Below, in pieces: positions 7,048 through 14,676 of a DNA stretch of 25,312 nt. A model generated the notes under the pieces. It was not told where the DNA came from. It saw nothing but the letters and a program-made list of their open reading frames with translations, and did not search any database. The stretch is from CAIZGX01 sp039805165. Its GTDB lineage: Bacteria > Bacteroidota > Bacteroidia > Flavobacteriales_D > Sanyastnellaceae. The stretch lies in contig JBDLUS010000075.1 of the NCBI GenBank assembly GCA_039805165.1, positions 1 to 25,312 of the forward strand. The letters are read 5' to 3'. The position numbers were made by a program, and so were the translations under genes. Numbering within the stretch: the first letter of the stretch is position 1; the number at the start of each line of letters is the position of its first letter.

Positions 7048-7527
7048 ATGGAAATTCAACTTGCTCCTCATGCTAGACTTTGGGTCTTCACTTCAAACAA
7101 ATTACTTTCTTCAGAACAATGCACATTCATTGAATCTGAATTGAAACTATTTCTTGAAGGATGGAACAACCATGGAAGGGCTATGACTGGACAAGCATGG
7201 ATTGAAATGAACCGCATTCTAGTTGTTGCGGCTGATGAAAATATTATGCTCGCTTCCGGATGCAGCATAGATAAATTGAACAGAGAAGTACTGCGCATTG
7301 GAGATGTGCTTGGCGTGAATTTGTTCGATCGTTTAACCGTATTGTTCCAAGAAAACAATGAGATTCAAACGGAAGGAATTGCACAATTCTGGGCGCTTCG
7401 CAAAGCGAATAGGCTTACCGATGAAACCCTTGTTCTTGATACAACAGTTGCCACAGTAGGCGATTGGACTACTTCTAAATGGAAGCCGTTCGCGAATACT
7501 TGGCACAAAGACATGTATGGCAGATAA
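7048..7527 (+). CDS. Conserved Bacteroidota hypothetical protein (often labelled 'ABC transporter ATPase')
   Basis: This 159-residue soluble protein starts 2 bp after the XrtF-associated gene, so it is in the same operon. It has no signal peptide, membrane segment, Walker A or Walker B motif. It resembles a small Bacteroidota family with an N-terminal ARLWVF strand, a central SGCSIDKL motif (about residues 71-78) and a C-terminal W-x-K...TWH segment. Database entries for this family often carry the name 'ABC transporter ATPase', which nothing in the sequence supports. Function unknown. It is convergent with the M28 peptidase gene with no bases between the two stop codons. Confidence 0.8.
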   Translation: MEIQLAPHARLWVFTSNKLLSSEQCTFIESELKLFLEGWNNHGRAMTGQAWIEMNRILVVAADENIMLASGCSIDKLNREVLRIGDVLGVNLFDRLTVLFQENNEIQTEGIAQFWALRKANRLTDETLVLDTTVATVGDWTTSKWKPFANTWHKDMYGR

Positions 7528-8916
7528 TTATTTCTGCGGTGTTTCTTTCTGAACTTTCTGATCAATAAAATAAACAAGCGAAGCCATAGACGCTGCGCCC
7601 AATTCCAATTCGCGTTTGTTTACGTTTTCGAAACGGTCATTGTCTGTGTGGTGAAAATCGAAGTAACGCTGTCCGTCTACCATTAACGCGAAGAGCATGG
7701 TGCTTCCGTTTTTCAACGGGCCAATGTCTACTCCACTCCATCCTCTTTTGAAGGAATACAAGTTGTATGGTTCGAAGAAAGGCATCAATGATTTCACCCA
7801 TTCCACTTGACCATCTTGCGCATCGCAACTAAATCCTTTGGGCGTGAATCCACCACCGTCGCTTTCAATGGCAGCCACGTGTTCCCATCCCTTTTCTTTC
7901 GCAACTTTCGCATAGGTCTCTCCACCGTCGTTACCGAACTCTTCGTTTATGTACAACACCGCACGAATGGTACATGCTGGTTTGTATCCTGTTGCCTTCA
8001 TAATGCGCAACACCTCCATGCTCTGCACAATGCCGGTTCCATCGTCGTGTGCGCCTTCACCCACATCCCAAGAATCGAGGTGTCCGCCAACGACAATAAT
8101 CTTTTCAGGATAAACACTTCCCTTGATTTCTCCGATTACGTTGGATTGCATCACGCTATCGAAACGCTCGCATTCCATGCGCATTTCAAAGAGGATTTTT
8201 TTATTTGATTGAAGTGCTTCGTGCAGGAAGTGTGCATCGAGGCTGCTCAATGCCGCTGCTGGAATCTTCGTAACATCGTCTTTGTAGCGCATAGCTCCGG
8301 TATGCGGAAACTTATCGTCGGCCGACGTCAATGAACGAATGATACATCCGACTGCGCCGTATTTCGCAGCCTCTGAAGCACCATTGGTTCTAATTGGAGA
8401 AGTATTTCCGTAGGCAGAACCGGTGTTGATGATAGCAGGGTCGAAGGCTTTGTTAATGAATACAATTTTTCCTTTTACTTGATTGCCTTTCGCTTTCAGA
8501 TCTTCGAAATCTTTTACTTCAACAACTTCTGCTTTTAAAGTTCCATTTGTTCCAACAGAACCACCCAATGCGCGCAAGGGGATTTCGGTTTTCTTTTTAC
8601 CCACATAGATCGCGGCATACTCTTTCTTCCCGCGCTTCCATTTTGGAACCTTCACAGGCATAAGGAAAACGTTGTCTGCAGGAATCGATTTCATGACTGA
8701 ATCTCCCCATAGAATGGCCTTGTCAGCAGCTTCTGATCCCGCTATACGATGTCCAATTTTCTTACACAAGTAATACAAGTCGTTGTAAGCTTGCGCCGTT
8801 GAAAGTGCCTCTGAATAGAAGCCTTTGACCACAGTAGAATCTTGCTTAGTGAATTGCGCGTTACTCTTTGAAACAAGAATAACAACTGCTAAAGTGAGTA
8901 ATGAAATTTTCTTCAT
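7528..8916 (-). CDS. Secreted M28 family metallopeptidase, carboxypeptidase Q-like
   Basis: This 462-residue exported zinc aminopeptidase/carboxypeptidase has a signal peptide (MKKISLLTLAVVILVSKSNA, 1-20). A PA-type insert lies at about 125-245. The catalytic M28 domain carries the two-zinc ligand set: H279 and D281 in GGHLDSWD, D291 in AHDDGTG, E325/E326 in INEEFG, D353 in ESDGG, and H422/H423 in FHHTDND. The order and motifs match the carboxypeptidase Q (PGCP) branch, which cleaves dipeptides. It probably acts in the periplasm or outside the cell in peptide scavenging. Its start overlaps the stop codon of the upstream SDR gene (ATGA, 8913-8916), giving a two-gene operon. Confidence 0.92.
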   Translation of the reverse strand: MKKISLLTLAVVILVSKSNAQFTKQDSTVVKGFYSEALSTAQAYNDLYYLCKKIGHRIAGSEAADKAILWGDSVMKSIPADNVFLMPVKVPKWKRGKKEYAAIYVGKKKTEIPLRALGGSVGTNGTLKAEVVEVKDFEDLKAKGNQVKGKIVFINKAFDPAIINTGSAYGNTSPIRTNGASEAAKYGAVGCIIRSLTSADDKFPHTGAMRYKDDVTKIPAAALSSLDAHFLHEALQSNKKILFEMRMECERFDSVMQSNVIGEIKGSVYPEKIIVVGGHLDSWDVGEGAHDDGTGIVQSMEVLRIMKATGYKPACTIRAVLYINEEFGNDGGETYAKVAKEKGWEHVAAIESDGGGFTPKGFSCDAQDGQVEWVKSLMPFFEPYNLYSFKRGWSGVDIGPLKNGSTMLFALMVDGQRYFDFHHTDNDRFENVNKRELELGAASMASLVYFIDQKVQKETPQK

Positions 8917-9674
8917 TGCATGTATGCTCCGTTGTTAATGTCGAGTGCTTGTCCGGTTATTGAATTTTGTTTTCCTGAAAAAAGAAATGCAACAAAATTT
9001 CCTACCTCTTGGGGTTGGGCCATTCTTCCGGTGGGTACGTAGTTCATTTGTTCTTGGTAAGCAGAATCATATGTCGATTGATTTCGATTTGCATGACGTT
9101 GAATGCTGTCTTTCGACATTTGCGTTTCTACCCATCCGGGTGTAAGAGCGTTGACTAAGATTTGTTCTCGTGCCCATTCAACGGCCCATGCGCGCGTAAG
9201 TCCGAGCACTGCAGTTTTTGAAGCGATGTAGGCGCTGTGATTTGGCACACCGAAACGCGCCAGGATTGAGCTTGTGAGTAGAATGTGTTTGTAGGTTGCC
9301 GCAGATTTTCTGAGGTATGGCAGGCATTCCATGATGGTTACGTATGTTCCGGTAAGGTTGATTGAAACAATTTCGTCCCAACGATCATCTACGCCGTAGG
9401 CGTTTTCTCCGCCGATTCCTGCGTTCGCGAAAACGCATTCTAGACTGCCGTCGCCTAAAATATTTTTGAGTCCTTCGCGAAATGCTGAAGCATTTCGCAC
9501 ATCGGCGGCAAGCACGCAGTGATTCTCTGAATGCATTAATTCTGCTAATACTTCATTCAGTTTTTGTTCGTTCCTTCCCACTAAAATTAGGCGGTTGTTT
9601 CCTTCTTCTGCAAGAGAATGTGCCGCTGCGGCACCAATTCCGCTGCCTGCTCCTGTTATGAGTATTGTTTTCAT
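8913..9674 (-). CDS. SDR family oxidoreductase
   Basis: This 253-residue classical short-chain dehydrogenase/reductase has the cofactor motif TGAGSGIG (7-14), NAG at 85-87, catalytic Ser135/136, and the YxxxK pair Y149/K153 in SAYIASK. The late PG motif (TPGWVET) and the C-terminal ITGQALDINNG are typical of the FabG-like group. The start at ATG 9674 places the Rossmann strand at once (MKTILITGAG). The upstream ATG 9704 would include the promoter region and is rejected. Substrate unknown. It is first in an operon with the M28 peptidase. Confidence 0.9.
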   Translation of the reverse strand: MKTILITGAGSGIGAAAAHSLAEEGNNRLILVGRNEQKLNEVLAELMHSENHCVLAADVRNASAFREGLKNILGDGSLECVFANAGIGGENAYGVDDRWDEIVSINLTGTYVTIMECLPYLRKSAATYKHILLTSSILARFGVPNHSAYIASKTAVLGLTRAWAVEWAREQILVNALTPGWVETQMSKDSIQRHANRNQSTYDSAYQEQMNYVPTGRMAQPQEVGNFVAFLFSGKQNSITGQALDINNGAYMQ

Positions 9675-9677
9675 GAT

Positions 9678-9685
9678 TAAGTTTG
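9678..9685 (+). promoter_or_regulatory. Probable nitroreductase promoter, -7 box
   Basis: TAAGTTTG fits TAnnTTTG and lies 34 nt before the nitroreductase ATG. No good -33 TTG is present at the expected distance. It is face to face with the SDR promoter, only 2 bp away. Confidence 0.45.
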
Positions 9686-9687
9686 AA

Positions 9688-9716
9688 CAAAAATAGCGGA
9701 ACACGATTCATAACAA
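9688..9716 (-). promoter_or_regulatory. Probable promoter of the SDR-M28 operon
   Basis: On the minus strand, a -33 TTG (9716-9714), an 18-nt spacer and a -7 TATTTTTG (9695-9688) match the Bacteroidota promoter. The SDR ATG follows 13 nt later. Confidence 0.65.
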
Positions 9717-9719
9717 GAC

Positions 9720-10289
9720 ATGAAATTCAATCTAAGCGAAATAAGCGGACTCATACAAAGTCGAAGAACCATTACACCGGAGCATTACACTGCACGAAAA
9801 GTGCATAAAGAGCAGCTTGAAAAGATGCTTCAAAACGCCGTGTGGGCTCCGAATCACAAGCTTACACAGCCCTGGCGTTTTCATGTTTATCTGGAAGAGG
9901 GGATGGATATTTTGCGTGAAAATCTTCCTTTGTTAATGCCGGAAGATCAACCCGTAAAAAGAGAACGCATCGCTTCCCGATTGAATAAAACAACAGCGGT
10001 AATTGCAGTTTGCGTTGAATCATCCGAGAAAGCCGCGTTACACGAAGAAGAGTATGCGGTTGCATGTGCAATTCAAAACATCATGCTCACAGCAACAGCA
10101 TATGGTATCGGAAGTTTTTGGGCAACACCCGGATTTATTAGAACTGAAAAATTCAATGAAACATTGAATTTGCCTGCGCAACAACGTTGCATGGGGCTCG
10201 TTTATTTGGGATACGTGGAAGGCGAATGGCCAAGCAACCATCGCAAACCGCTTGAATACGTTACAGAATGGAATTCAACAAAAAAATAG
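9720..10289 (+). CDS. Nitroreductase family protein
   Basis: This 189-residue FMN-dependent oxidoreductase of the nitroreductase fold starts with the SRR segment (residues 14-16), which contacts FMN phosphate. WAPNHKLTQPWRF (about 42-54) is the family's P-x-N/x-x-PW region, and the centre carries AIQNIMLTATAYGIGSFW, the helix over the flavin. The end, LGYVEG plus a basic tail, is typical. Length is normal. It probably reduces quinones, nitro compounds or flavin-related substrates with NAD(P)H; the physiological substrate cannot be read from sequence. It is divergent from the SDR, and its end overlaps the next gene by 22 bp. Confidence 0.9.
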   Translation: MKFNLSEISGLIQSRRTITPEHYTARKVHKEQLEKMLQNAVWAPNHKLTQPWRFHVYLEEGMDILRENLPLLMPEDQPVKRERIASRLNKTTAVIAVCVESSEKAALHEEEYAVACAIQNIMLTATAYGIGSFWATPGFIRTEKFNETLNLPAQQRCMGLVYLGYVEGEWPSNHRKPLEYVTEWNSTKK

Positions 10290-11029
10290 TTTACTTCCTC
10301 TTTTTAGTTGTTCTATCTGGAAATGCATTCGGACAGAAGTCCAGTGCCAACGAATTCTTATTTGGATTTCAATTGAGGCCCATCGTCCCCAATGCCTATT
10401 TGAATACAGATATTGAATCGGCGAGTCTTCCCAACTTCACTTACACCGCGAAGTCAAATGTTGGAATTAGTTTCGGTTCAATCATTCGTAAACCCGTTGG
10501 GAAATTCTGGAATTTAGAAACCGGATTAAATTTTGTCAAACGCGGCTATTCGTTGGGGTTTAATTTAAATGACACTGTGCAAGTCAATTCTAGACAGAAT
10601 ATGACCTTCATTGCTTATGAAATTCCAATTCAAGCATTAATTTATGTTCGGCTTGGAAAGTCTTGGTACATGAATGCAAGCGCGGGAATTTCACTTGATT
10701 TTTTTCCGAGTGAAACAGAAACGTTCAGTTATGAAAAAGTAGATTCAACTTATTACGATTTCAGTCAGAAAACCTTTCGCATAAGATGGAGTGCACTTGC
10801 GGCTCAATCTAATTTAGGATTTGAATATCGTACGGAAAAGCAAGGATACTATTACTTCGGCGCTTCATTCCACAGGCCTTTTGGAAGAATTGCCGGAACA
10901 CAAGCTGTTGTTGAATCTACTTCAGGTTCAGATCGTTTGTGGTTAAGTCTTTCGGGAAGTTATTTCTCTGTTGACTTGAAATATTTCCTTTATGATAAGT
11001 ACAAAACAAAAAAGGCCGTCACTGAATGA
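10268..11029 (+). CDS. Outer-membrane beta-barrel protein
   Basis: This 253-residue protein has a signal peptide (MEFNKK, hydrophobic core 8-18, cleavage near NAFGQ). The rest alternates in amphipathic strands with aromatic girdles (for example WYMNASAGISLDFFP and YYYFGASFHRPFG) and ends near an aromatic strand (YFSVDLKYFLYDKY), as in PorT-like outer-membrane barrels of Bacteroidota. It has no recognisable enzymatic motif. The start inside the nitroreductase end (22-bp overlap) is the only one that gives a signal peptide. The stop codon lies within a terminator hairpin. Confidence 0.75.
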   Translation: MEFNKKIVYFLFLVVLSGNAFGQKSSANEFLFGFQLRPIVPNAYLNTDIESASLPNFTYTAKSNVGISFGSIIRKPVGKFWNLETGLNFVKRGYSLGFNLNDTVQVNSRQNMTFIAYEIPIQALIYVRLGKSWYMNASAGISLDFFPSETETFSYEKVDSTYYDFSQKTFRIRWSALAAQSNLGFEYRTEKQGYYYFGASFHRPFGRIAGTQAVVESTSGSDRLWLSLSGSYFSVDLKYFLYDKYKTKKAVTE

Positions 11030-11041
11030 CGACCTTTTTTT
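11008..11041. terminator. Bidirectional intrinsic terminator
   Basis: A six-A tract, GGCCGTCA (11014-11021), a 5-nt loop, TGACGACC (11027-11034, one C-A mismatch) and a run of seven T form a terminator readable on both strands. It serves the beta-barrel gene (its TGA is within the stem) and the convergent yceI gene. Confidence 0.8.
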
Positions 11042-11060
11042 ACCTTAACTAAAACTAGAC

Positions 11061-11672
11061 TTACTTCTTCAAGTCGCCTACTAATTTCACATTTAACGTG
11101 AAAATGTTGTCAATTGCTTTATCTCCTAAGTTATCGAAGAACGCTGTTGAACCATATTTCACGTCGAATTGTGAACGGTCTACAGCAACACTTCCTTCAA
11201 CAAAAATTTGATTTCCACCGCCTGTGATTTTCGCAGGGAATGAAAGTGCTTTGGTAATTCCTTTGATGGTCATGTTACCATTCACATTGTGTGTAGTTCC
11301 ATTGTTTCCTTTTGCAACTTGAACACTTGTTACTTCAAACATTGCATCTGGGAAAGCTACGGTATTGAAGAAATCTGCGCCTTTCAAGTGATTCAAGAAG
11401 TTCGCATTCGTACCCGCGTCAGAAATGTCGGTGCAAGCCATCGCATTCATGTCAATCTTTACTTTACCTGTGATGCCAGCATTTCCCTTTACATATACTA
11501 CTCCACTTGAAACACGAACGGTTCCAGTGTGTCCGCTACCTGTTACTTTTTTCGCACTCCAAACAATTGAACTTTTGTTGAAGTCTAAGATGTACTTGCC
11601 ATCTGCCAATTGTGCTTGAACGCCCGCTACTGAAGCGATTGCTACAAATAATGCTAAAATTACTTTTTTCAT
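11061..11672 (-). CDS. Secreted YceI-family protein
   Basis: This 203-residue protein has a signal peptide (MKKVILALFVAIASVAGVQA, 1-20) followed by the YceI lipocalin-like barrel: YILDFNKSSIVWSAKK near the start, TNANFLNHLKGADFF in the middle and VDRSQFDVKYG near the end. YceI proteins bind long isoprenoid or lipid chains in a periplasmic pocket; the ligand here is not known. It lies 24 bp downstream of the MarR gene on the same strand, an arrangement common in Bacteroidota, so it is probably MarR-regulated. Confidence 0.92.
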   Translation of the reverse strand: MKKVILALFVAIASVAGVQAQLADGKYILDFNKSSIVWSAKKVTGSGHTGTVRVSSGVVYVKGNAGITGKVKIDMNAMACTDISDAGTNANFLNHLKGADFFNTVAFPDAMFEVTSVQVAKGNNGTTHNVNGNMTIKGITKALSFPAKITGGGNQIFVEGSVAVDRSQFDVKYGSTAFFDNLGDKAIDNIFTLNVKLVGDLKK

Positions 11673-11696
11673 TTGATTTATTTTATTGTTTATTTA

Positions 11697-12155
11697 TTAA
11701 TGATTTCTAATTTGGTCAAGAGCGAAATTCAAAGCCTCCGCGTCTTTGTTAGACAATTGTTTCGACATAATTGTTTTAAAGGTTGGAACTTTTTCATCCA
11801 ACTCTAATAAAAGCGCAGTCCCCTTTTCGGTTATTACCACATCTACTTGCCTTCTATCTTTGTCACAAACTCTTCTTGAAACAAGATTTCGCGTTTCAAG
11901 CTTGTCTACTATTCGAGATGCGTTGCTGCTCTTGTCAATCATACGCTCACACAAACCTGCTACTGTTATCGCTTTACCTTTTTGACCACGTAGAATTCGA
12001 AGAACGTTGTATTGAGGAAGGGAGATGTCGTAGTCTTTTAGAGCCATTCTATTTAACTCACCGAACCAAGCGGCTGTGAAAAGAATATTGATGCCTAACT
12101 TTTGATAGACATCACTGAATTCAGATTGTTGTATTTCATCGCCGATTGATTTCAC
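11697..12155 (-). CDS. MarR family transcriptional regulator
   Basis: This 152-residue winged-helix regulator begins at GTG 12155 (MKSIGDEIQQ). It has the MarR core: LPQYNVLRILRG, then the recognition region MIDKSSNASRIVDKLETRNLVSR and the wing CDKDRRQVDVVITEKG. The open frame reaches ATG 12251, but that would translate through the likely promoter and operator and add a basic low-complexity extension, so GTG 12155 is preferred. The MarR and YceI genes form an operon. Two 12-bp palindromes lie directly upstream and are good candidates for its own operator. Ligand unknown. Confidence 0.88.
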   Translation of the reverse strand: MKSIGDEIQQSEFSDVYQKLGINILFTAAWFGELNRMALKDYDISLPQYNVLRILRGQKGKAITVAGLCERMIDKSSNASRIVDKLETRNLVSRRVCDKDRRQVDVVITEKGTALLLELDEKVPTFKTIMSKQLSNKDAEALNFALDQIRNH

Positions 12156-12159
12156 GTTG

Positions 12160-12167
12160 CAAATATA
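12160..12167 (-). promoter_or_regulatory. Probable MarR-YceI promoter, -7 box
   Basis: TATATTTG on the minus strand matches TAnnTTTG. It ends 4 nt before the GTG start, suggesting an almost leaderless transcript. The palindromic operator overlaps its upstream edge and spacer. Confidence 0.55.
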
Positions 12168-12193
12168 TGTATGTACATTAAATGTACGTACAT
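12167..12193. promoter_or_regulatory. Paired 12-bp palindromes, probable MarR operator
   Basis: ATGTATGTACAT (12167-12178) and the perfect palindrome ATGTACGTACAT (12182-12193) differ by one base and are separated by 3 bp. They fill the spacer of the MarR promoter, so binding would block RNA polymerase. The divergent gene begins 62 bp away and could also be affected. Confidence 0.65.
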
Positions 12194-12254
12194 CTTTTTT
12201 AAATATTTTTTCTCTGCTGCAACTTTTACTCTTTCTTTGACGTATTAACAACGT

Positions 12255-12776
12255 ATGAAAAATTTACTAATTCTCCCACTTTTCATTGTCTTGAGTATCT
12301 CTACTTCAGCACAAACCTTTGGTAAATCAAAAGTTATTTTACAAGGAAAAGTTACAGAACTCTTCCTCAGCGATAGCACGGAAAAGCCTCTAGACAAGGT
12401 TTCTGTGCAAATTTGGTCAGAAGGAAAATTGGTTTCAGAAATAAAAACCGCCCATCGCGGGAAATACAAATTGGAAGCTCCTTACAAGCAACTTTATCAA
12501 GTCAAATATGTACAAGATGGGTATGTAACAAAAACTGTTGAACTTGAAACGAAATCAATCAAACGCGAGGAAACAGCGATTCGACTCATTTTAACCATAG
12601 ACATTTCCCTCTTTAAAGCAAATGCTGCGTGTGATTTCAGTTTTTTAACCGACGTGCCTGTTGCAAAAGCCAAAGTTCTTCGGAGAAAAGACAATATTGT
12701 GTGGGATGTCGACTACAACTTTGCTATGCAAGAACGCATTCGAAAAGAAATAAGTAAGGCTCGTGTTGCGAAGTAG
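12255..12776 (+). CDS. Small secreted protein with carboxypeptidase-regulatory-like region
   Basis: This 173-residue exported protein has a signal peptide (MKNLLILPLFIVLSISTSA, 1-19) followed by a beta-sandwich-like region (about 27-110) with VILQGKVTELFLSDSTEKPL, a Gly-Lys-Tyr turn (GKYKLEAPYKQLYQVKY) and DGYVTKTVEL. That is the usual pattern of CarboxypepD_reg/CNA-B-like domains in Bacteroidota. The C-terminal third is polar with no recognised motif. Function unknown; periplasmic or surface location is likely. It is divergent from the MarR gene and could share its operator. I do not see a convincing -7 box of its own. Confidence 0.7.
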   Translation: MKNLLILPLFIVLSISTSAQTFGKSKVILQGKVTELFLSDSTEKPLDKVSVQIWSEGKLVSEIKTAHRGKYKLEAPYKQLYQVKYVQDGYVTKTVELETKSIKREETAIRLILTIDISLFKANAACDFSFLTDVPVAKAKVLRRKDNIVWDVDYNFAMQERIRKEISKARVAK

Positions 12777-12779
12777 GTA

Positions 12780-12808
12780 TTGTAAACAATGAAAGCGCAG
12801 TAAATTCG
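12780..12808 (+). promoter_or_regulatory. Probable ABC exporter promoter
   Basis: TTG (12780-12782), an 18-nt spacer and TAAATTCG (12801-12808, one mismatch to TAnnTTTG) precede the GTG start by 15 nt. Confidence 0.55.
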
Positions 12809-12823
12809 CCAAAAGATTTCAAG

Positions 12824-14653
12824 GTGAAAGAAAGCGCTACTACTCCAAAAAAGAAAATTTCAAAAGCAACAATTTCAAGTGCCTTGGGATTGTTTCGTTA
12901 TTTAAGACCTTATGCATTCTCATTTTTTATTGGGATGCTTCTGTTAGTCATTTCAGGGTTGTTAGTCATTGTCATTACCGCTTTACTCGGATTCCTATTA
13001 ACTCCGAATGCGCAAGCCGCACTTCCAGGTGGAGCATTAACCAAATCACTTCTTACCGCTATTCACTGGGAAGGCGAAGGAATGACTTCCAAAACATTGG
13101 TTGCGCTAGTCGGTCTGCTCATTATTCAAGGAGTGTTTTCTTTCTTCCGCGTATACCTGTTTTCATATGTTTCAGAGAATGCCATGCTCGCGCTTCGCAA
13201 AGACACCTACTCTCGCATTATACGCATGCCTATTCAGTTTTACAACGAAAGAAGAGTAGGAGATCTAAGCAGCAGAATCACTTCAGACATTACAGCAATT
13301 CAAGAAACGCTCACCACCACTCTTGCTGAATTCCTTCGTCAATCGGTAATTATTTTTGTCGGTGTCGGTTGGCTCGTTTCTTATTCCCCCTACCTAACCT
13401 TGGTCATGCTTGGAACACTTCCTGTCATCATCATTGTAATGGTTTTCTTTGGACGTTACATCAAGAAACTAAGTAAAGAAACCCAAGATAAAGTAGCTGA
13501 ATCGGGCGTTGTATTAAACGAGACATTCACGGGAGTTGTAAGTGTAAAAAGCTACAGCAACGAACCCTTTGAAATTGCTCGTTATTACAAGCGTATTTTG
13601 GATGTAAGAAAGAATGCCATGAAGAGCGCTATTTGGCGCGGTATGTTCGGAACCTTCATCATTATTTTCTTATTCGGAACATTAGGCCTTGTCATTGGTG
13701 TTGGAGCTCACCTTCAGCAAACGGGACAATTGCCTGTTGAGGTACTTCCTCAATTCATTATGTTAACTGGACTTATCGCTGGATCAATAGGTGGACTTGC
13801 TGCGCAAATGGGATCTCTTCAACGTAGCCTGGGAATTATTGATTCAGTTATGGAAATTCTCGCAATGGATCCTGAAGAAATTCCAGAAGAGGAAACAGCC
13901 GTTGAAAAACATTTCAAGGGAACTTTCGAGTTTAAAAATGTTTCATTCAATTATGCAAGTAGAGCTGAAATGGCGGTATTGAAAGATGTTTCTTTCGAGG
14001 TGAAAGAAGGAGAGCAAATTGCGCTTGTAGGCGCTTCCGGATCCGGGAAATCTACCATTGCCAATCTGTTACTTCGCTTCTATGAAGCAACTGAAGGAAC
14101 GATATTATTCGACGGTACAACATCTTCAGATTGGAAACTTCATGACGTGCGAAAAAGCATGGCATACGTTCCGCAAGAAGTTTTATTGTTTGGCGGAAGT
14201 ATTCGTGAAAATATTGCTTACGGAAAGCCTTCAGCAACAGATGAAGAAATTAAATCTGCTGCCATTCGCGCTAACGCTTGGGAATTCATTGAGCAATTCA
14301 CAGAAGGCTGGGATACCATTGTTGGAGATCGCGGCATTCAGCTTTCGGGTGGACAACGTCAACGAATTGCAATTGCACGCGCAATTTTAAAAGATCCGAA
14401 ATTATTAATTCTAGACGAAGCCACTTCGGCGCTGGATACAGAGAATGAAAGAGCAGTTCAGTTGGCATTGGATGAACTCATGAAAAACAGAACCTCATTG
14501 GTCATTGCTCACCGTCTTTCAACCATTCGTAACGCAACCAAAATCATTGTGCTTGAAGGTGGAAGAATCGTAGAAACCGGAACGCATGAAGAACTTATGA
14601 AAAAAGACAGCGCCTATTTGAAGATGGTTGAATTGCAAGAAAGGGCAAAATAA
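12824..14653 (+). CDS. ABC exporter, fused membrane and ATPase half-transporter (MsbA-like)
   Basis: This 609-residue protein is an inner-membrane type IV ABC half-transporter that would act as a homodimer. Its six-helix membrane domain spans about 28-335, with the coupling-helix region FYNERRVGDLSSRITSD. The nucleotide-binding domain has Walker A GASGSGKST (403-411), Q-loop Q451, signature LSGGQ (507-511), Walker B LLILDE (527-532) and H-loop His563. All catalytic residues are intact. The closest group is lipid/peptide exporters of the MsbA type, but the substrate cannot be told from sequence. The start is GTG 12824; a PlsC-like acyltransferase follows 23 bp later, which would fit a lipid-related role. 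Confidence 0.92.
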   Translation: MKESATTPKKKISKATISSALGLFRYLRPYAFSFFIGMLLLVISGLLVIVITALLGFLLTPNAQAALPGGALTKSLLTAIHWEGEGMTSKTLVALVGLLIIQGVFSFFRVYLFSYVSENAMLALRKDTYSRIIRMPIQFYNERRVGDLSSRITSDITAIQETLTTTLAEFLRQSVIIFVGVGWLVSYSPYLTLVMLGTLPVIIIVMVFFGRYIKKLSKETQDKVAESGVVLNETFTGVVSVKSYSNEPFEIARYYKRILDVRKNAMKSAIWRGMFGTFIIIFLFGTLGLVIGVGAHLQQTGQLPVEVLPQFIMLTGLIAGSIGGLAAQMGSLQRSLGIIDSVMEILAMDPEEIPEEETAVEKHFKGTFEFKNVSFNYASRAEMAVLKDVSFEVKEGEQIALVGASGSGKSTIANLLLRFYEATEGTILFDGTTSSDWKLHDVRKSMAYVPQEVLLFGGSIRENIAYGKPSATDEEIKSAAIRANAWEFIEQFTEGWDTIVGDRGIQLSGGQRQRIAIARAILKDPKLLILDEATSALDTENERAVQLALDELMKNRTSLVIAHRLSTIRNATKIIVLEGGRIVETGTHEELMKKDSAYLKMVELQERAK

Positions 14654-14664
14654 AGTTATCTTCG
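14633..14664 (+). promoter_or_regulatory. Possible internal promoter for the acyltransferase
   Basis: TTG (14633-14635), a 21-nt spacer and TATCTTCG (14657-14664) resemble a Bacteroidota promoter with one -7 mismatch. The acyltransferase ATG follows 12 nt later. Confidence 0.35.
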
Positions 14665-14676
14665 TTTCTTTTCGTT

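Noticed and set aside
7521..7541. Short inverted repeat GCAGA...TCTGC at the convergent junction, as a terminator
   Set aside because: Only five base pairs with an A/T-rich loop and no T tract; too weak to call.
12156..12251. N-terminal extension of the MarR reading frame to ATG 12251
   Set aside because: It runs through the -7 box and the palindromic operator and adds residues not expected in MarR proteins; GTG 12155 fits better.
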